This document shows positions 1 through 8,296 of a stretch of 19,411 bases of DNA, piece after piece. The DNA is taken from contig CAKOGP040001769.1 in the NCBI GenBank assembly GCA_933822405.4, forward strand, positions 1 to 19,411. The letters are read 5' to 3'. This DNA comes from Cylindrotheca closterium (taxonomy: Eukaryota; Bacillariophyta; Bacillariophyceae; Bacillariales; Bacillariaceae). A program made the position numbers and the translations under genes. Each line of letters starts with the position of its first letter. Position 1 is the first letter of the stretch. Under the pieces are notes generated by a model. It saw nothing but the letters and a program-made list of their open reading frames with translations. It had not been told where the DNA came from and did no database searches.

Positions 1-2
1 AA

Positions 3-683
3 GCTGGTAAAGGGAAGTTACTCAGTGCTGAGTACCGTCAGATCTTTCATACTACTGTTGCAAGGGGACTTTATGTCTCTAAGAGAGCTCGTTTGGATAT
101 CCATCCAACGATTACTATTCTTGCCTCTGATTGGAAGAAGTGTGTTGGCATGATGCGATATTTGTTTTGTACATTGTTGTATCACCTGACACTTTCCCCA
201 GAATCACTACGAGTCATGAAATGGATGATCGACGCATCATGTGCGGTGCATCCAGATTTCAAGAGCCATACTGGCAGCACTCTGTCCTTTGGAGGAGGTG
301 CAGCTCAAGTGATGTCAAAGAAACAAAAACTAAACAGCAGAAGCAGTACGGAAGCGGAGCTGATTGCTGTTGACGATGTTGTCACGATGATACTATGGAC
401 GAAGTTGTTCATGGAGTGGCAAGGGTATCCGATTGAGAAAAATATCTTGTATCAGGATAATAAAAGCACAATTCTACGGGAAGAGAATGGTCGCAAGAGC
501 GCGGGCAAAAGAAGCCGAGCTATCAATATTTGTTAATTCTTTATCACAGATCAAGTTGAGAAAGGAAATGTTAAGATCAAATACTGTCCATCTGACGATA
601 TGATTGCGGATTTCATGACTAAGTCATTGCAAGGTGAGAAGTTTTGCAAGTTCAGGGATCTGATTCTTGGTCCACAGGACTAG
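3..683 (+). pseudogene. copia-A polyprotein 3' end (RT C-terminal part and RNase H), 5' cut by window
   Basis: A single frame is open from base 3 to a TAG at 681-683, interrupted once by TAA at 534-536 (after the 'SRAINIC' residues, where relatives have Tyr). It reads as the C-terminal part of a Ty1/copia polyprotein. First comes the RT-RNase H connection ('ARGLYVSKRARLDIHPT'), then RNase H with the first catalytic Asp in 'MIDAS' (GAC at 231-233), the Glu in 'STEAEL' and the Asp in 'YQDN', then the terminal 'MTKSLQGEKFCKF' block. Compared with the right-hand element, about eight residues are missing between 'ITILAS' and 'DWKKC'. The Asp/Glu/Asp residues survive, but the stop and the missing residues suggest a dead copy. 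The 49 bases after the stop (684-732) are A-rich and show no clear LTR before the tandem array begins. Family assignment is firm; inactivity is inferred. Confidence 0.85.
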
Positions 684-850
684 GTCAGACAAGTATGTAT
701 ATGTTCAAAATGAAAATACAAAACAAAAATAAATGGTCAGTGCCTCCGCATGACGACTTGATGGGTCACATGTTGGCATGGCTGGTTGGCAATGATGGCT
801 TGATGGGCCACAAAGTTGTCTATCAGTTTGGATGAGGACAAGCCTGTCAC

Positions 851-1316
851 TTGTCTGATGTCCGCCAGAACTGAAGTCCAACTGAATGCATCGAAGATTT
901 TGGCAAAGACTTAGGGCGCTCTGCGGCAAACCCAGCAAGCAAGAAGGTATTTCACATGGACCCCAATGCAGAAAGGCTTCCTGAGCCCAAGCAGAAGCTT
1001 TTGCATTCCCTCGTGCAGAAACTACTGTGGGTCATGAAGCAATGCAGACCAGATATCATGGTCCCAATTGCGTTTCTGACAGGACGGGTACAAAAGGCCT
1101 CTATAGAAGATTGGGGGAAACTCCGAAGGGTTCTCTCGTATTTGAACAGTACAATAGACATGCCTCTAACAATCAAGATCAATAATTTAACGATAATGAA
1201 GACATGGGTCGACGTGGCCTTTGCGGTACACAAAGATTTCAAGTCCCACACGGAAAACATGATTTCCATGGGCAAAGGCGCTTTATATTATATGCACGTT
1301 CCATGAAACAGAAGCT
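851..1316 (+). pseudogene. copia-B fragment, RT C-terminal to RNase H start (unit 1)
   Basis: This is a Ty1/copia polyprotein piece of a family distinct from copia-A and copia-C. Recognisable blocks are 'DLGRSAANPASKKVF', 'HSLVQKLLWVMKQCRPDI', 'AFLTGRVQKASIEDWGKL' (the RT-RNase H connection) and 'TWVDVAFAVHKDFKSHT', which holds the first RNase H Asp. The polyprotein is 5'-truncated by the unit boundary and has no RT palm. In unit 1 a TGA at 871-873 breaks it where units 2 and 3 have CGA. A further small frameshift near 1285-1302 ends the open frame at TGA 1304-1306 before the expected 'MKQKL'. The remaining half resumes at 1782, after an insertion. It is non-functional in every copy. Confidence 0.85.
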
Positions 1317-1781
1317 GACCTATCTCACAAAAGATGCGTCATTACCTTAGTCAAAGGATTGTTACCACAACCTTAACGCGGTATTTAATGTTGTATTGTT
1401 AGTCGTGTGTGCTGTTACACGGCATTCTACCCCTATGAAGGAGAGCTGTAAAGCAATGATGCTTCATGATAGGTTACAGTTTGCTGGCCAGGCAAGAGGT
1501 TGTGAGATCCATCAAATTGGAAAGGGGGTGTTGACCTGTTGACTAAGCAGCCGTGGACCTGTTGTGTGACAAATATAAGACCAAGTCGTTCTGCACCTGT
1601 TGTCCTGCGGCTCTGGAGTCGATGTCGCGACCTTCTCTACTTTCTTTCTCTCTGGAAGAAGCTCTGATCAGAATGGCGTATCCCACAGAAGATGCGTACA
1701 TTACCTTAGTAAAAGGATTGTTACCACGACCTTAACGCGGTATTAAATGTCCTATTGTTAGTCGTGTGTGCTGTTACATGG
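1317..1781. mobile_element. TRIM-like 465-bp insertion with terminal direct repeats (unit 1)
   Basis: The insertion lies within copia-B and is flanked by an 8-bp direct duplication, cagaagct, at 1309-1316 and 1782-1789. Removing one copy of the duplication plus the insert rejoins the two polyprotein halves around 'QKLNTTS'. Its two ends are direct repeats of each other: 1321-1422 and 1679-1781 match at roughly nine differences in ~105 positions, including one 1-base gap. The interior has no convincing coding sequence. Small size, direct terminal repeats, no coding capacity and a target duplication fit a terminal-repeat retrotransposon in miniature (TRIM). However, the ends do not show TG...CA and the duplication is 8 rather than the usual ~5 bp, so another class of non-autonomous element remains possible. 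Confidence 0.6.
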
Positions 1782-2357
1782 CAGAAGCTTAATACAACGA
1801 GTATGACGGAGTCGGAAACCGTCGGCGCCAGTGACTGTCTTGGACAAACTATCTGGACTATGAACTTCCTGAAACACCAGGGCATACATACGCGCAGGAG
1901 ATACTGTTATCAAGATAATGTAAGTGCGATACGTTTGGAAAAGAATGGTAGACAGTCTGCAAGTAAAAGGTCACGACACATCCATCTCAGATTCTTCTTT
2001 ATTAAGGATCGCATTAAGAGAGGCGACATCCACCTGCTCTATTGTCCCACGGCGGACATAGTGGCAGACTTTTACTCCAAGCCACAACAAGGCAGCTTGT
2101 ACAAGCGCTTCTGCGACATGGTAATGGGCATGACTCCAGTACCGCCCGTGGAAGATCCCTCCTTTACTTGCCCGACATCTCAGGAGCGAGTTGGAAGTAG
2201 TATTTTTGGAGCTGGCGGACAACGTACGGACGGCGAGAATATGACCAAAATGGCCAGACCAACGGTGACATGGGCAGACCGCGTTCGCGGTTTTGCTGGT
2301 GGGATTGCCAGACCAGAGTTGCTTGGTCCCGCGCATGAAAAACTAGTAAATAGGTAA
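1782..2357 (+). pseudogene. copia-B RNase H 3' half with C-terminal tail (unit 1)
   Basis: An open frame runs from 1755 to TAA at 2355-2357 (200 codons). The first nine residues come from the upstream insertion, and copia homology starts at the duplicated 'QKLNTTS'. Motifs are Glu21 in 'TESETVG', Asp54 in 'YQDNVSAIRL', 'NGRQSASKRSRHIHLRFFF', and the terminal 'ADFYSKPQQGSLYKRF' that replaces the usual 'xTKPxQG'. After this block a tail of about 80 residues continues, including 'VTWADRVRG' and two 'ARP' motifs. This is longer than the short tail of copia-A and copia-C. The first RNase H Asp lies upstream of the insertion, so this open frame alone cannot be an active enzyme. The identical frame in four copies reflects recent duplication and is not evidence of selection. 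Confidence 0.85.
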
Positions 2358-2370
2358 ATAGAAGTAGCCA

Positions 2371-2406
2371 CTGGATTGCATGAGCTGCAATGCCCATTCA
2401 ATCCAG
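2371..2406. other. Hairpin 14 nt after copia-B stop (unit 1)
   Basis: An 8-bp perfect inverted repeat, ctggattg at 2371-2378 and caatccag at 2399-2406, encloses a 20-nt loop. The loop region can also form a competing ttgca/tgcaa stem (2376-2380 and 2386-2390). It lies just downstream of the copia-B TAA, where a 3' UTR or LTR edge would be expected. Its role is unknown. Confidence 0.5.
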
Positions 2407-2439
2407 GTAACAACAATTAGATACTGGAATTAACATTCA

Positions 2440-2457
2440 AATAAAAGTCCTTTTATT
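2440..2457. promoter_or_regulatory. Palindromic bidirectional poly(A) signal (unit 1)
   Basis: The 18-bp sequence is an 8-2-8 palindrome (aataaaag, tc, cttttatt) that places the canonical AATAAA hexamer on both strands. The (+) hexamer follows the copia-B stop by about 80 nt. On the (-) strand the TAA stop of the convergent coding remnant (2453-2455) lies inside the palindrome. The signals are seen directly; their use as polyadenylation sites is inferred. Confidence 0.5.
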
Positions 2458-3159
2458 TTTTTAGACTAGAGGCATCCCAGTAGGAGAGCCATACAGCCAG
2501 AAATTGGCCTCCAACAGTTTTGTTGTCACTTTCTTCTTTGATGTTGAGTGCTTCTTTGGCAGCACTCATGCATGCTAGCATTGTTAGGGCAACTTGTGGG
2601 CAGTATAGTTTGCTGTCGGGTGTTGGAACCAACAATTGTCTTCCTTGTCCGTCAGTGACTCGAACGTTTTGCTTTGGTGTGGGCATCAATGCGGTGTGGA
2701 AGGTTCCAGCGGTCTCGATCGTTGGAGTTTGGAAGGAGCAATTGTCTTGGAATCCTTACAATTCTTGTTGGTAAAATCCTGCAAAAGCTCTTCCTCCTGG
2801 ACTTGGTGGTGCACATAGTCCTGGACTTAGCTTCTGTTTGGCCTGACTTGTCCTGCGCTTTTTGCAATTCCCACAAGTTGCTTGATGCGCTTCTCTTCTT
2901 TCTCTGCTCATTCGCGTAGGCCGGGCATTCAAGACAAGTTGCTGCTGCTCCTGTCTCTAGGTGTACAGCCATAATGTCCTTGCTTTCTTGTGTGAAGGCT
3001 TGGAACGCTACTCCTGCCAAGTCTGATATGTCAGATAATCAACTCTGTACCTGTAATGAGAGCCTCAACGCTCTAGCTACCTCTGGAGTATACTGAGCTC
3101 AAATCTACGTTGGCTATGGATTGCCTACAATAGGAACAGGTGCCAGTGATGCTGGGCTT
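2453..3159 (-). pseudogene. Frameshifted coding remnant of unknown function (unit 1)
   Basis: I do not recognise this protein family. Reading leftwards, protein-like sequence can be followed through several frames. It begins with 'TCSYCRQSIANVDLSS', then 'TPEVARALRLSLQVQ' followed by a TGA, then 'SDLAGVAFQAFTQESKDIM' and 'TCLECPAYANEQRKKR'. It continues with 'IKQLVGIAKSAGQVRP', 'LSPGLCAPPSPGGRAFAGF' and a TAA at 2756-2758. It ends with a clean stretch ('PTIETAGTFHTALMPTP', 'SAAKEALNIKEESDN', 'WLSYWDASSLKK') to TAA at 2453-2455. Two CxxC pairs ('CSYC', 'CLEC') could bind zinc. The count of at least three frame changes and two stops is mine and approximate. It might be a degenerate transposon gene or a captured host gene. 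It converges on the copia-B fragment and shares the palindromic poly(A) site. Confidence 0.45.
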
Positions 3160-3480
3160 CTACCTGCGGATGAACAGTCTCACCACTTCCTATTAGATCT
3201 TATTCTACTGCTATTCTTGCCAGAAGTCAATCAACAATGATCTCCACAGCAGGTACAAAAAATCTCTTCCGGAAGCCACCTGCGTCAGCTCTCACCAGCT
3301 GTCGCGGTGTATAAAGCACATCCGCATATGTTCTTCACAAACTAGTCACAGATCCCGTCCGCGTTTGATACCACAAATGTCCGTCTTTACTGTCCAACAT
3401 GTTCGACTGTTCTTTTATCCATTAGGATCCTATTTCACCAACACACTCCTGTCATTTTGACGACTTCAGTTGCAATAACA
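3160..3480 (-). other. Candidate copia-C 3' LTR region; inner end at 3480 (unit 1)
   Basis: On the (-) strand, the copia-C stop (3535-3537) is followed by a purine-rich tract and then by a sequence starting TGTTATTGCAAC at 3480. This is the order stop, polypurine tract, LTR beginning with TG that is expected at the 3' end of a copia element. I cannot place the outer LTR end: no obvious TG partner or target duplication is visible, and no second LTR is in the window. No coding sequence is evident in this stretch. Confidence 0.35.
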
Positions 3481-3492
3481 AACCCTTTCTTC
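3481..3492 (-). other. Candidate polypurine tract of copia-C (unit 1)
   Basis: Read on the (-) strand this is GAAGAAAGGGTT, ending directly at the proposed TGTTATTG start of the LTR and lying about 45 nt downstream of the copia-C stop codon. It would be the primer site for plus-strand DNA synthesis. Confidence 0.45.
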
Positions 3493-3534
3493 ATTCAATA
3501 TGTAACGTGTATATATAACCAACAACGGTTATAT

Positions 3535-3584
3535 CTAATCTTCCTGATCCCCTTGGATCAATGCCCGAAATTTGCAGAACTTTT
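3535..3584 (-). pseudogene. Copia-C 3' stub, last 16 codons (unit 1)
   Basis: The (-) strand reads 'KFCKFRALIQGDQED' and TAG, matching the last codons of the copia-C element at 14706-14755. Immediately to the right (from 3585) homology to copia-C stops abruptly. The frame upstream of the stub is open on the (-) strand to 3885, but its peptide shows nothing copia-like. Arg (CGG) here is Trp (TGG) in unit 3 and in the full element. Confidence 0.8.
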
Positions 3585-4153
3585 CTGAATGAGAACATGT
3601 CCCATTGCTGCCAATGGTGATTGTCACAATGGCAGGAGTGTGTTGGGATATGACAAAATATGAGTTTTTATGTTCCAAAAAGAAACTATTCAAGTACGAA
3701 GTTTTTGACACGTACGATTGGACTTTGATCGTGATGTCGGGATTCCGCAAGTATGCCGGACGCAAGTCTGTTGGACAATCTACATCCACACAAAAAGGGA
3801 ATGACCCTATACAAGTGAGATATCGGTGTTGTGTACAATGCAGTAGGGAATAATACAAGATGTCCCAAAGTACTGCATTCAACACAGAATTGTCGTAGAA
3901 GTCAAATCAAGTTCTGTAAACAAGGGATTTTCCAAGGGAAAATCGTTGAAATTACTTTTGTGATTGAATCATCAATTCAAGCCAAATATTAATCAAATAG
4001 GAACAATTACACTCAAAGTATACCTAGACACAGGAGAACTATTGTCGTGAAAGTGTTGTACAGTCGATTGCAAATTTAGATTGCAGAGAGTTTGTTCTGA
4101 GCGCTAAAGGCACTCACGATAGAGCACATTTTGCTTTATTCTAACACCCTCCA
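3585..4153. other. No recognisable gene (unit 1)
   Basis: This stretch is AT-rich with only short, mutually overlapping open frames on both strands. None shows a motif I recognise. No terminal repeats or simple repeats were found. Confidence 0.6.
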
Positions 4154-4741
4154 TCAAGCTACAATCATCCTTTTGTTTTTCAAGTGTGCTGGGGCCTGGA
4201 CATTTGGCGTCACAACTGGAAGTTTCATGTGGAAACTCAGGAGGGCCATGCCACAAATCGTCCCTCCCCTTTGATCACAAGTGATCTTCAGTGGCACCTC
4301 AGCCTCCATGCCCCATCCAAGATCACTGACTGCACACAAACACGCACCAGTCCACCATTTGATGTGCCTGTCCTTTAGCAACATGGGTGTGCGCAAGGGT
4401 GCAGCTCATGTGATGTTCCAGCTGAACATCACGCATTTGGACGTCTCTCCTACTCTGATCTTCAGAGTTAGGAGCGTGTTGAAATTGCTCTCTTGGAGAC
4501 CATTCATTGGAAACTCCTTGATAGATGCAGTTTGACATGTCCGATCGGACAGACGGACAAATGTCTGTTTGGTCCGTTTATTTGGGGGATTGATTCCTAT
4601 GAGTCGGTTTTGCAGGGAATCCGAAAACATGGAATTGTGCGCTTGGACCATCAAACGTCTGAGTGCCTCGAAAATCCCATACTGAATCCTGCGGGAATTC
4701 TGTACGTGGGTTTTGTACGGGCCTTTCTGGATTGCAAACAT
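4154..4741 (-). other. Open (-) stretch with one stop, unrecognised (unit 1)
   Basis: The (-) frame starting with ATG at 4741 continues to TAA/TAG-type termination at 4154 with a single in-frame TGA (4406-4408), giving 111 and then 80 codons. The peptide ('TSKCVMFSWNIT' before the stop, 'KDRHIKWWTGACLCAVSD' after it) matches nothing I know. An overlapping (+) frame at 4493-4765 (90 codons) is equally open. It may be chance or a decayed gene; I cannot tell. The sequence from 4742 to 4875 holds nothing recognisable. Confidence 0.25.
4538..4551. other. 14-bp perfect palindrome (unit 1)
   Basis: The sequence TGTCCGATCGGACA is its own reverse complement. It is followed by acggac...gtccgt (within 4552-4578) and an acagac/gtctgt pair, so a small cluster of inverted repeats is present. 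No function is known to me. Confidence 0.6.
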
Positions 4742-4993
4742 TTAGTAAAGGTTTGGGAAATTTGAGTTTTTGTGCAAGGCTTTTGCTTTGCACATTCCAT
4801 GTAGATAACAAGTCTTTTAGAATAGTTATTTCCTGTAGAGATGATTATTTTGTATTAGATGGATCGGAGATTGCTATGGTCAGTGCCTCCGCATGACGAC
4901 TTGATTGGTCACATGTTGGCATGGCTGGTTGGCAATGATGGCTTGATGGGCCACAAAGTTGTCTATCAGTTTGGATGAGGACAAGCCTGTCAC

Positions 4994-5459
4994 TTGTCTG
5001 ATGTCCGCCAGAACCGAAGTCCAACTGAACGCATCGAAGATTTTGGCAAAGACTTAGGGCGCTCTGCGGCAAACCCAGCAAGCAAGAAGGTATTTCACAT
5101 GGACCCCGATGCAGAAAGGCTTCCTGAGCCCAAGCAGAAGCTTTTGCATTCCCTCGTGCAGAAACTACTGTGGGTCATGAAGCAATGCAGACCAGATATC
5201 ATGGTCCCAATTGCGTTTCTGACAGGACGGGTACAAAAGGCCTCTATAGAAGATTGGGGGAAACTCCGAAGGGTTCTCTCGTATTTGAACAGTACAATAG
5301 ACATGCCTCTAACAATCAAGATCAATAATTTAACGATAATGAAGACATGGGTCGACGTGGCCTTTGCGGTACACAAAGATTTCAAGTCCCACACGGAAAA
5401 CATGATTTCCATGGGCAAAGGCGCTTTATATTATATGCACGTTCCATGAAACAGAAGCT
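4994..5459 (+). pseudogene. copia-B fragment, RT C-terminal to RNase H start (unit 2)
   Basis: This is the same fragment as in unit 1 but without its TGA: the codon at 5014-5016 is CGA. The frame is therefore open for 151 codons (4994 to TGA at 5447-5449). It is still truncated 5' by the unit boundary and frameshifted before the insertion, so it cannot be functional. It best represents the pre-decay coding state of this piece. Confidence 0.85.
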
Positions 5460-5924
5460 GACCTATCTCACAAAAGATGCGTCATTACCTTAGTCAAAGG
5501 ATTGTTACCACAACCTTAACGCGGTATTTAATGTTGTATTGTTAGTCGTGTGTGCTGTTACACGGCATTCTACCCCTATGAAGGAGAGCTGTAAAGCAAT
5601 GATGCTTCATGATAGGTTACAGTTTGCTGGCCAGGCAAGAGGTTGTGAGATCCATCAAATTGGAAAGGGGGTGTTGACCTGTTGACTAAGCAGCCGTGGA
5701 CCTGTTGTGTGACAAATATAAGACCAAGTCGTTCTGCACCTGTTGTCCTGCGGCTCTGGAGTCGATGTCGCGACCTTCTCTACTTTCTTTCTCTCTGGAA
5801 GAAGCTCTGATCAGAATGGCGTATCCCACAGAAGATGCGTACATTACCTTAGTAAAAGGATTGTTACCACGACCTTAACGCGGTATTAAATGTCCTATTG
5901 TTAGTCGTGTGTGCTGTTACATGG
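5460..5924. mobile_element. TRIM-like insertion with terminal direct repeats (unit 2)
   Basis: Copy of the 465-bp insertion described in unit 1, with terminal direct repeats at 5464-5565 and 5822-5924. The cagaagct duplications are at 5452-5459 and 5925-5932. Confidence 0.6.
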
Positions 5925-6500
5925 CAGAAGCTTAATACAACGAGTATGACGGAGTCGGAAACCGTCGGCGCCAGTGACTGTCTTGGACAAACTATCTGGA
6001 CTATGAACTTCCTGAAACACCAGGGCATACATACGCGCAGGAGATACTGTTATCAAGATAATGTAAGTGCGATACGTTTGGAAAAGAATGGTAGACAGTC
6101 TGCAAGTAAAAGGTCACGACACATCCATCTCAGATTCTTCTTTATTAAGGATCGCATTAAGAGAGGCGACATCCACCTGCTCTATTGTCCCACGGCGGAC
6201 ATAGTGGCAGACTTTTACTCCAAGCCACAACAAGGCAGCTTGTACAAGCGCTTCTGCGACATGGTAATGGGCATGACTCCAGTACCGCCCGTGGAAGATC
6301 CCTCCTTTACTTGCCCGACATCTCAGGAGCGAGTTGGAAGTAGTATTTTTGGAGCTGGCGGACAACGTACGGACGGCGAGAATATGACCAAAATGGCCAG
6401 ACCAACGGTGACATGGGCAGACCGCGTTCGCGGTTTTGCTGGTGGGATTGCCAGACCAGAGTTGCTTGGTCCCGCGCATGAAAAACTAGTAAATAGGTAA
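5925..6500 (+). pseudogene. copia-B RNase H 3' half with tail (unit 2)
   Basis: The predicted peptide is identical to the unit-1 copy (open frame 5898-6500, 200 codons). It keeps the second and third RNase H acidic residues and the ~80-residue C-terminal tail. Confidence 0.85.
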
Positions 6501-6513
6501 ATAGAAGTAGCCA

Positions 6514-6549
6514 CTGGATTGCATGAGCTGCAATGCCCATTCAATCCAG
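6514..6549. other. Hairpin after copia-B stop (unit 2)
   Basis: Copy of the ctggattg/caatccag inverted repeat seen 14 nt after the copia-B stop in unit 1. Confidence 0.5.
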
Positions 6550-6582
6550 GTAACAACAATTAGATACTGGAATTAACATTCA

Positions 6583-6600
6583 AATAAAAGTCCTTTTATT
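6583..6600. promoter_or_regulatory. Palindromic bidirectional poly(A) signal (unit 2)
   Basis: Same 8-2-8 palindrome with AATAAA on both strands. The (-) strand stop at 6596-6598 lies inside it. Confidence 0.5.
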
Positions 6601-7302
6601 TTTTTAGACTAGAGGCATCCCAGTAGGAGAGCCATACAGCCAGAAATTGGCCTCCAACAGTTTTGTTGTCACTTTCTTCTTTGATGTTGAGTGCTTCTTT
6701 GGCAGCACTCATGCATGCTAGCATTGTTAGGGCAACTTGTGGGCAGTATAGTTTGCTGTCGGGTGTTGGAACCAACAATTGTCTTCCTTGTCCGTCAGTG
6801 ACTCGAACGTTTTGCTTTGGTGTGGGCATCAATGCGGTGTGGAAGGTTCCAGCGGTCTCGATCGTTGGAGTTTGGAAGGAGCAATTGTCTTGGAATCCTT
6901 ACAATTCTTGTTGGTAAAATCCTGCAAAAGCTCTTCCTCCTGGACTTGGTGGTGCACATAGTCCTGGACTTAGCTTCTGTTTGGCCTGACTTGTCCTGCG
7001 CTTTTTGCAATTCCCACAAGTTGCTTGATGCGCTTCTCTTCTTTCTCTGCTCATTCGCGTAGGCCGGGCATTCAAGACAAGTTGCTGCTGCTCCTGTCTC
7101 TAGGTGTACAGCCATAATGTCCTTGCTTTCTTGTGTGAAGGCTTGGAACGCTACTCCTGCCAAGTCTGATATGTCAGATAATCAACTCTGTACCTGTAAT
7201 GAGAGCCTCAACGCTCTAGCTACCTCTGGAGTATACTGAGCTCAAATCTACGTTGGCTATGGATTGCCTACAATAGGAACAGGTGCCAGTGATGCTGGGC
7301 TT
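6596..7302 (-). pseudogene. Frameshifted coding remnant of unknown function (unit 2)
   Basis: Same frames and lesions as the unit-1 copy at 2453-3159; its translated segments are identical. The shared lesions show that decay preceded the tandem duplication. Confidence 0.45.
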
Positions 7303-7623
7303 CTACCTGCGGATGAACAGTCTCACCACTTCCTATTAGATCTTATTCTACTGCTATTCTTGCCAGAAGTCAATCAACAATGATCTCCACAGCAGGTACA
7401 AAAAATCTCTTCCGGAAGCCACCTGCGTCAGCTCTCACCAGCTGTCGCGGTGTATAAAGCACATCCGCATATGTTCTTCACAAACTAGTCACAGATCCCG
7501 TCCGCGTTTGATACCACAAATGTCCGTCTTTACTGTCCAACATGTTCGACTGTTCTTTTATCCATTAGGATCCTATTTCACCAACACACTCCTGTCATTT
7601 TGACGACTTCAGTTGCAATAACA
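7303..7623 (-). other. Candidate copia-C 3' LTR region (unit 2)
   Basis: Copy of the unit-1 region. The (-) strand TGTTATTG start is at 7623 and the outer LTR limit is not identified. Confidence 0.35.
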
Positions 7624-7635
7624 AACCCTTTCTTC
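7624..7635 (-). other. Candidate polypurine tract (unit 2)
   Basis: Copy of the GAAGAAAGGGTT tract next to the proposed LTR start. Confidence 0.45.
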
Positions 7636-7677
7636 ATTCAATATGTAACGTGTATATATAACCAACAACGGTTATAT

Positions 7678-7727
7678 CTAATCTTCCTGATCCCCTTGGA
7701 TCAATGCCCGAAATTTGCAGAACTTTT
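7678..7727 (-). pseudogene. Copia-C 3' stub, last 16 codons (unit 2)
   Basis: Identical to the unit-1 stub, with Arg (CGG) at the polymorphic codon. Homology to copia-C ends at 7727. Confidence 0.8.
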
Positions 7728-8296
7728 CTGAATGAGAACATGTCCCATTGCTGCCAATGGTGATTGTCACAATGGCAGGAGTGTGTTGGGATATGACAAA
7801 ATATGAGTTTTTATGTTCCAAAAAGAAACTATTCAAGTACGAAGTTTTTGACACGTACGATTGGACTTTGATCGTGATGTCGGGATTCCGCAAGTATGCC
7901 GGACGCAAGTCTGTTGGACAATCTACATCCACACAAAAAGGGAATGACCCTATACAAGTGAGATATCGGTGTTGTGTACAATGCAGTAGGGAATAATACA
8001 AGATGTCCCAAAGTACTGCATTCAACACAGAATTGTCGTAGAAGTCAAATCAAGTTCTGTAAACAAGGGATTTTCCAAGGGAAAATCGTTGAAATTACTT
8101 TTGTGATTGAATCATCAATTCAAGCCAAATATTAATCAAATAGGAACAATTACACTCAAAGTATACCTAGACACAGGAGAACTATTGTCGTGAAAGTGTT
8201 GTACAGTCGATTGCAAATTTAGATTGCAGAGAGTTTGTTCTGAGCGCTAAAGGCACTCACGATAGAGCACATTTTGCTTTATTCTAACACCCTCCA
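7728..8296. other. No recognisable gene (unit 2)
   Basis: Copy of the featureless AT-rich segment 3585-4153; only short overlapping frames without known motifs. Confidence 0.6.

Larger units (their letters stand above)
733..4875. repeat. Tandem array unit 1 (complete, 4143 bp)
   Basis: Bases from 733 onward recur exactly 4143 bp later from 4876 and again from 9019. The left edge is sharp: base 732 (a) and base 4875 (t) differ and nothing to their left matches. The unit is a mosaic of transposon fragments, annotated separately. Unit 1 differs from units 2 and 3 at 763 (G versus T), 872 (T versus C), 887 (T versus C) and 965 (A versus G), all within its first 235 bp. I found no other difference from unit 2 by eye. 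Confidence 0.95.

Noticed and set aside
644..835. 63-codon (+) frame crossing the left edge of the array
   Set aside because: Joins the copia-A 3' end (out of frame) to the array; overlaps the copia-A stop and has no motif of its own.
1553..1735. 60-codon (+) frame inside the TRIM-like insertion
   Set aside because: Short, no motif, and it runs into the terminal repeat; better explained as chance inside a non-coding element.
1971..2336. 121-codon (-) open frame, repeated in every unit
   Set aside because: It lies antisense to the copia-B RNase H half, which has clear family motifs; the (-) peptide has none. Repetition is due to the array.
2360..2460. Helitron 3' end (hairpin near the end of a captured-fragment mosaic)
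   Set aside because: No CTRR terminus after the hairpin, no matching 5' TC end, and no Rep/helicase sequence. Fragment mosaicism alone is not enough.
3310..3315. TATAAA on the (+) strand as a promoter
   Set aside because: The candidate LTR here is on the (-) strand, and no (+) gene follows at a sensible distance.
3535..3885. 116-codon (-) frame
   Set aside because: Only its last 16 codons are copia-C; the rest is chance extension into unrelated sequence past the truncation point.
3605..3991. Open (+) frames (3605-3853 and an unstarted one to about 3991)
   Set aside because: Somewhat protein-like in places, but no recognisable motif, and frames change without a consistent path.
4005..4050. 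'VYLDTG' on the (+) strand resembling an aspartic protease active site
   Set aside because: Isolated DTG with stops on both sides and no other protease blocks nearby.
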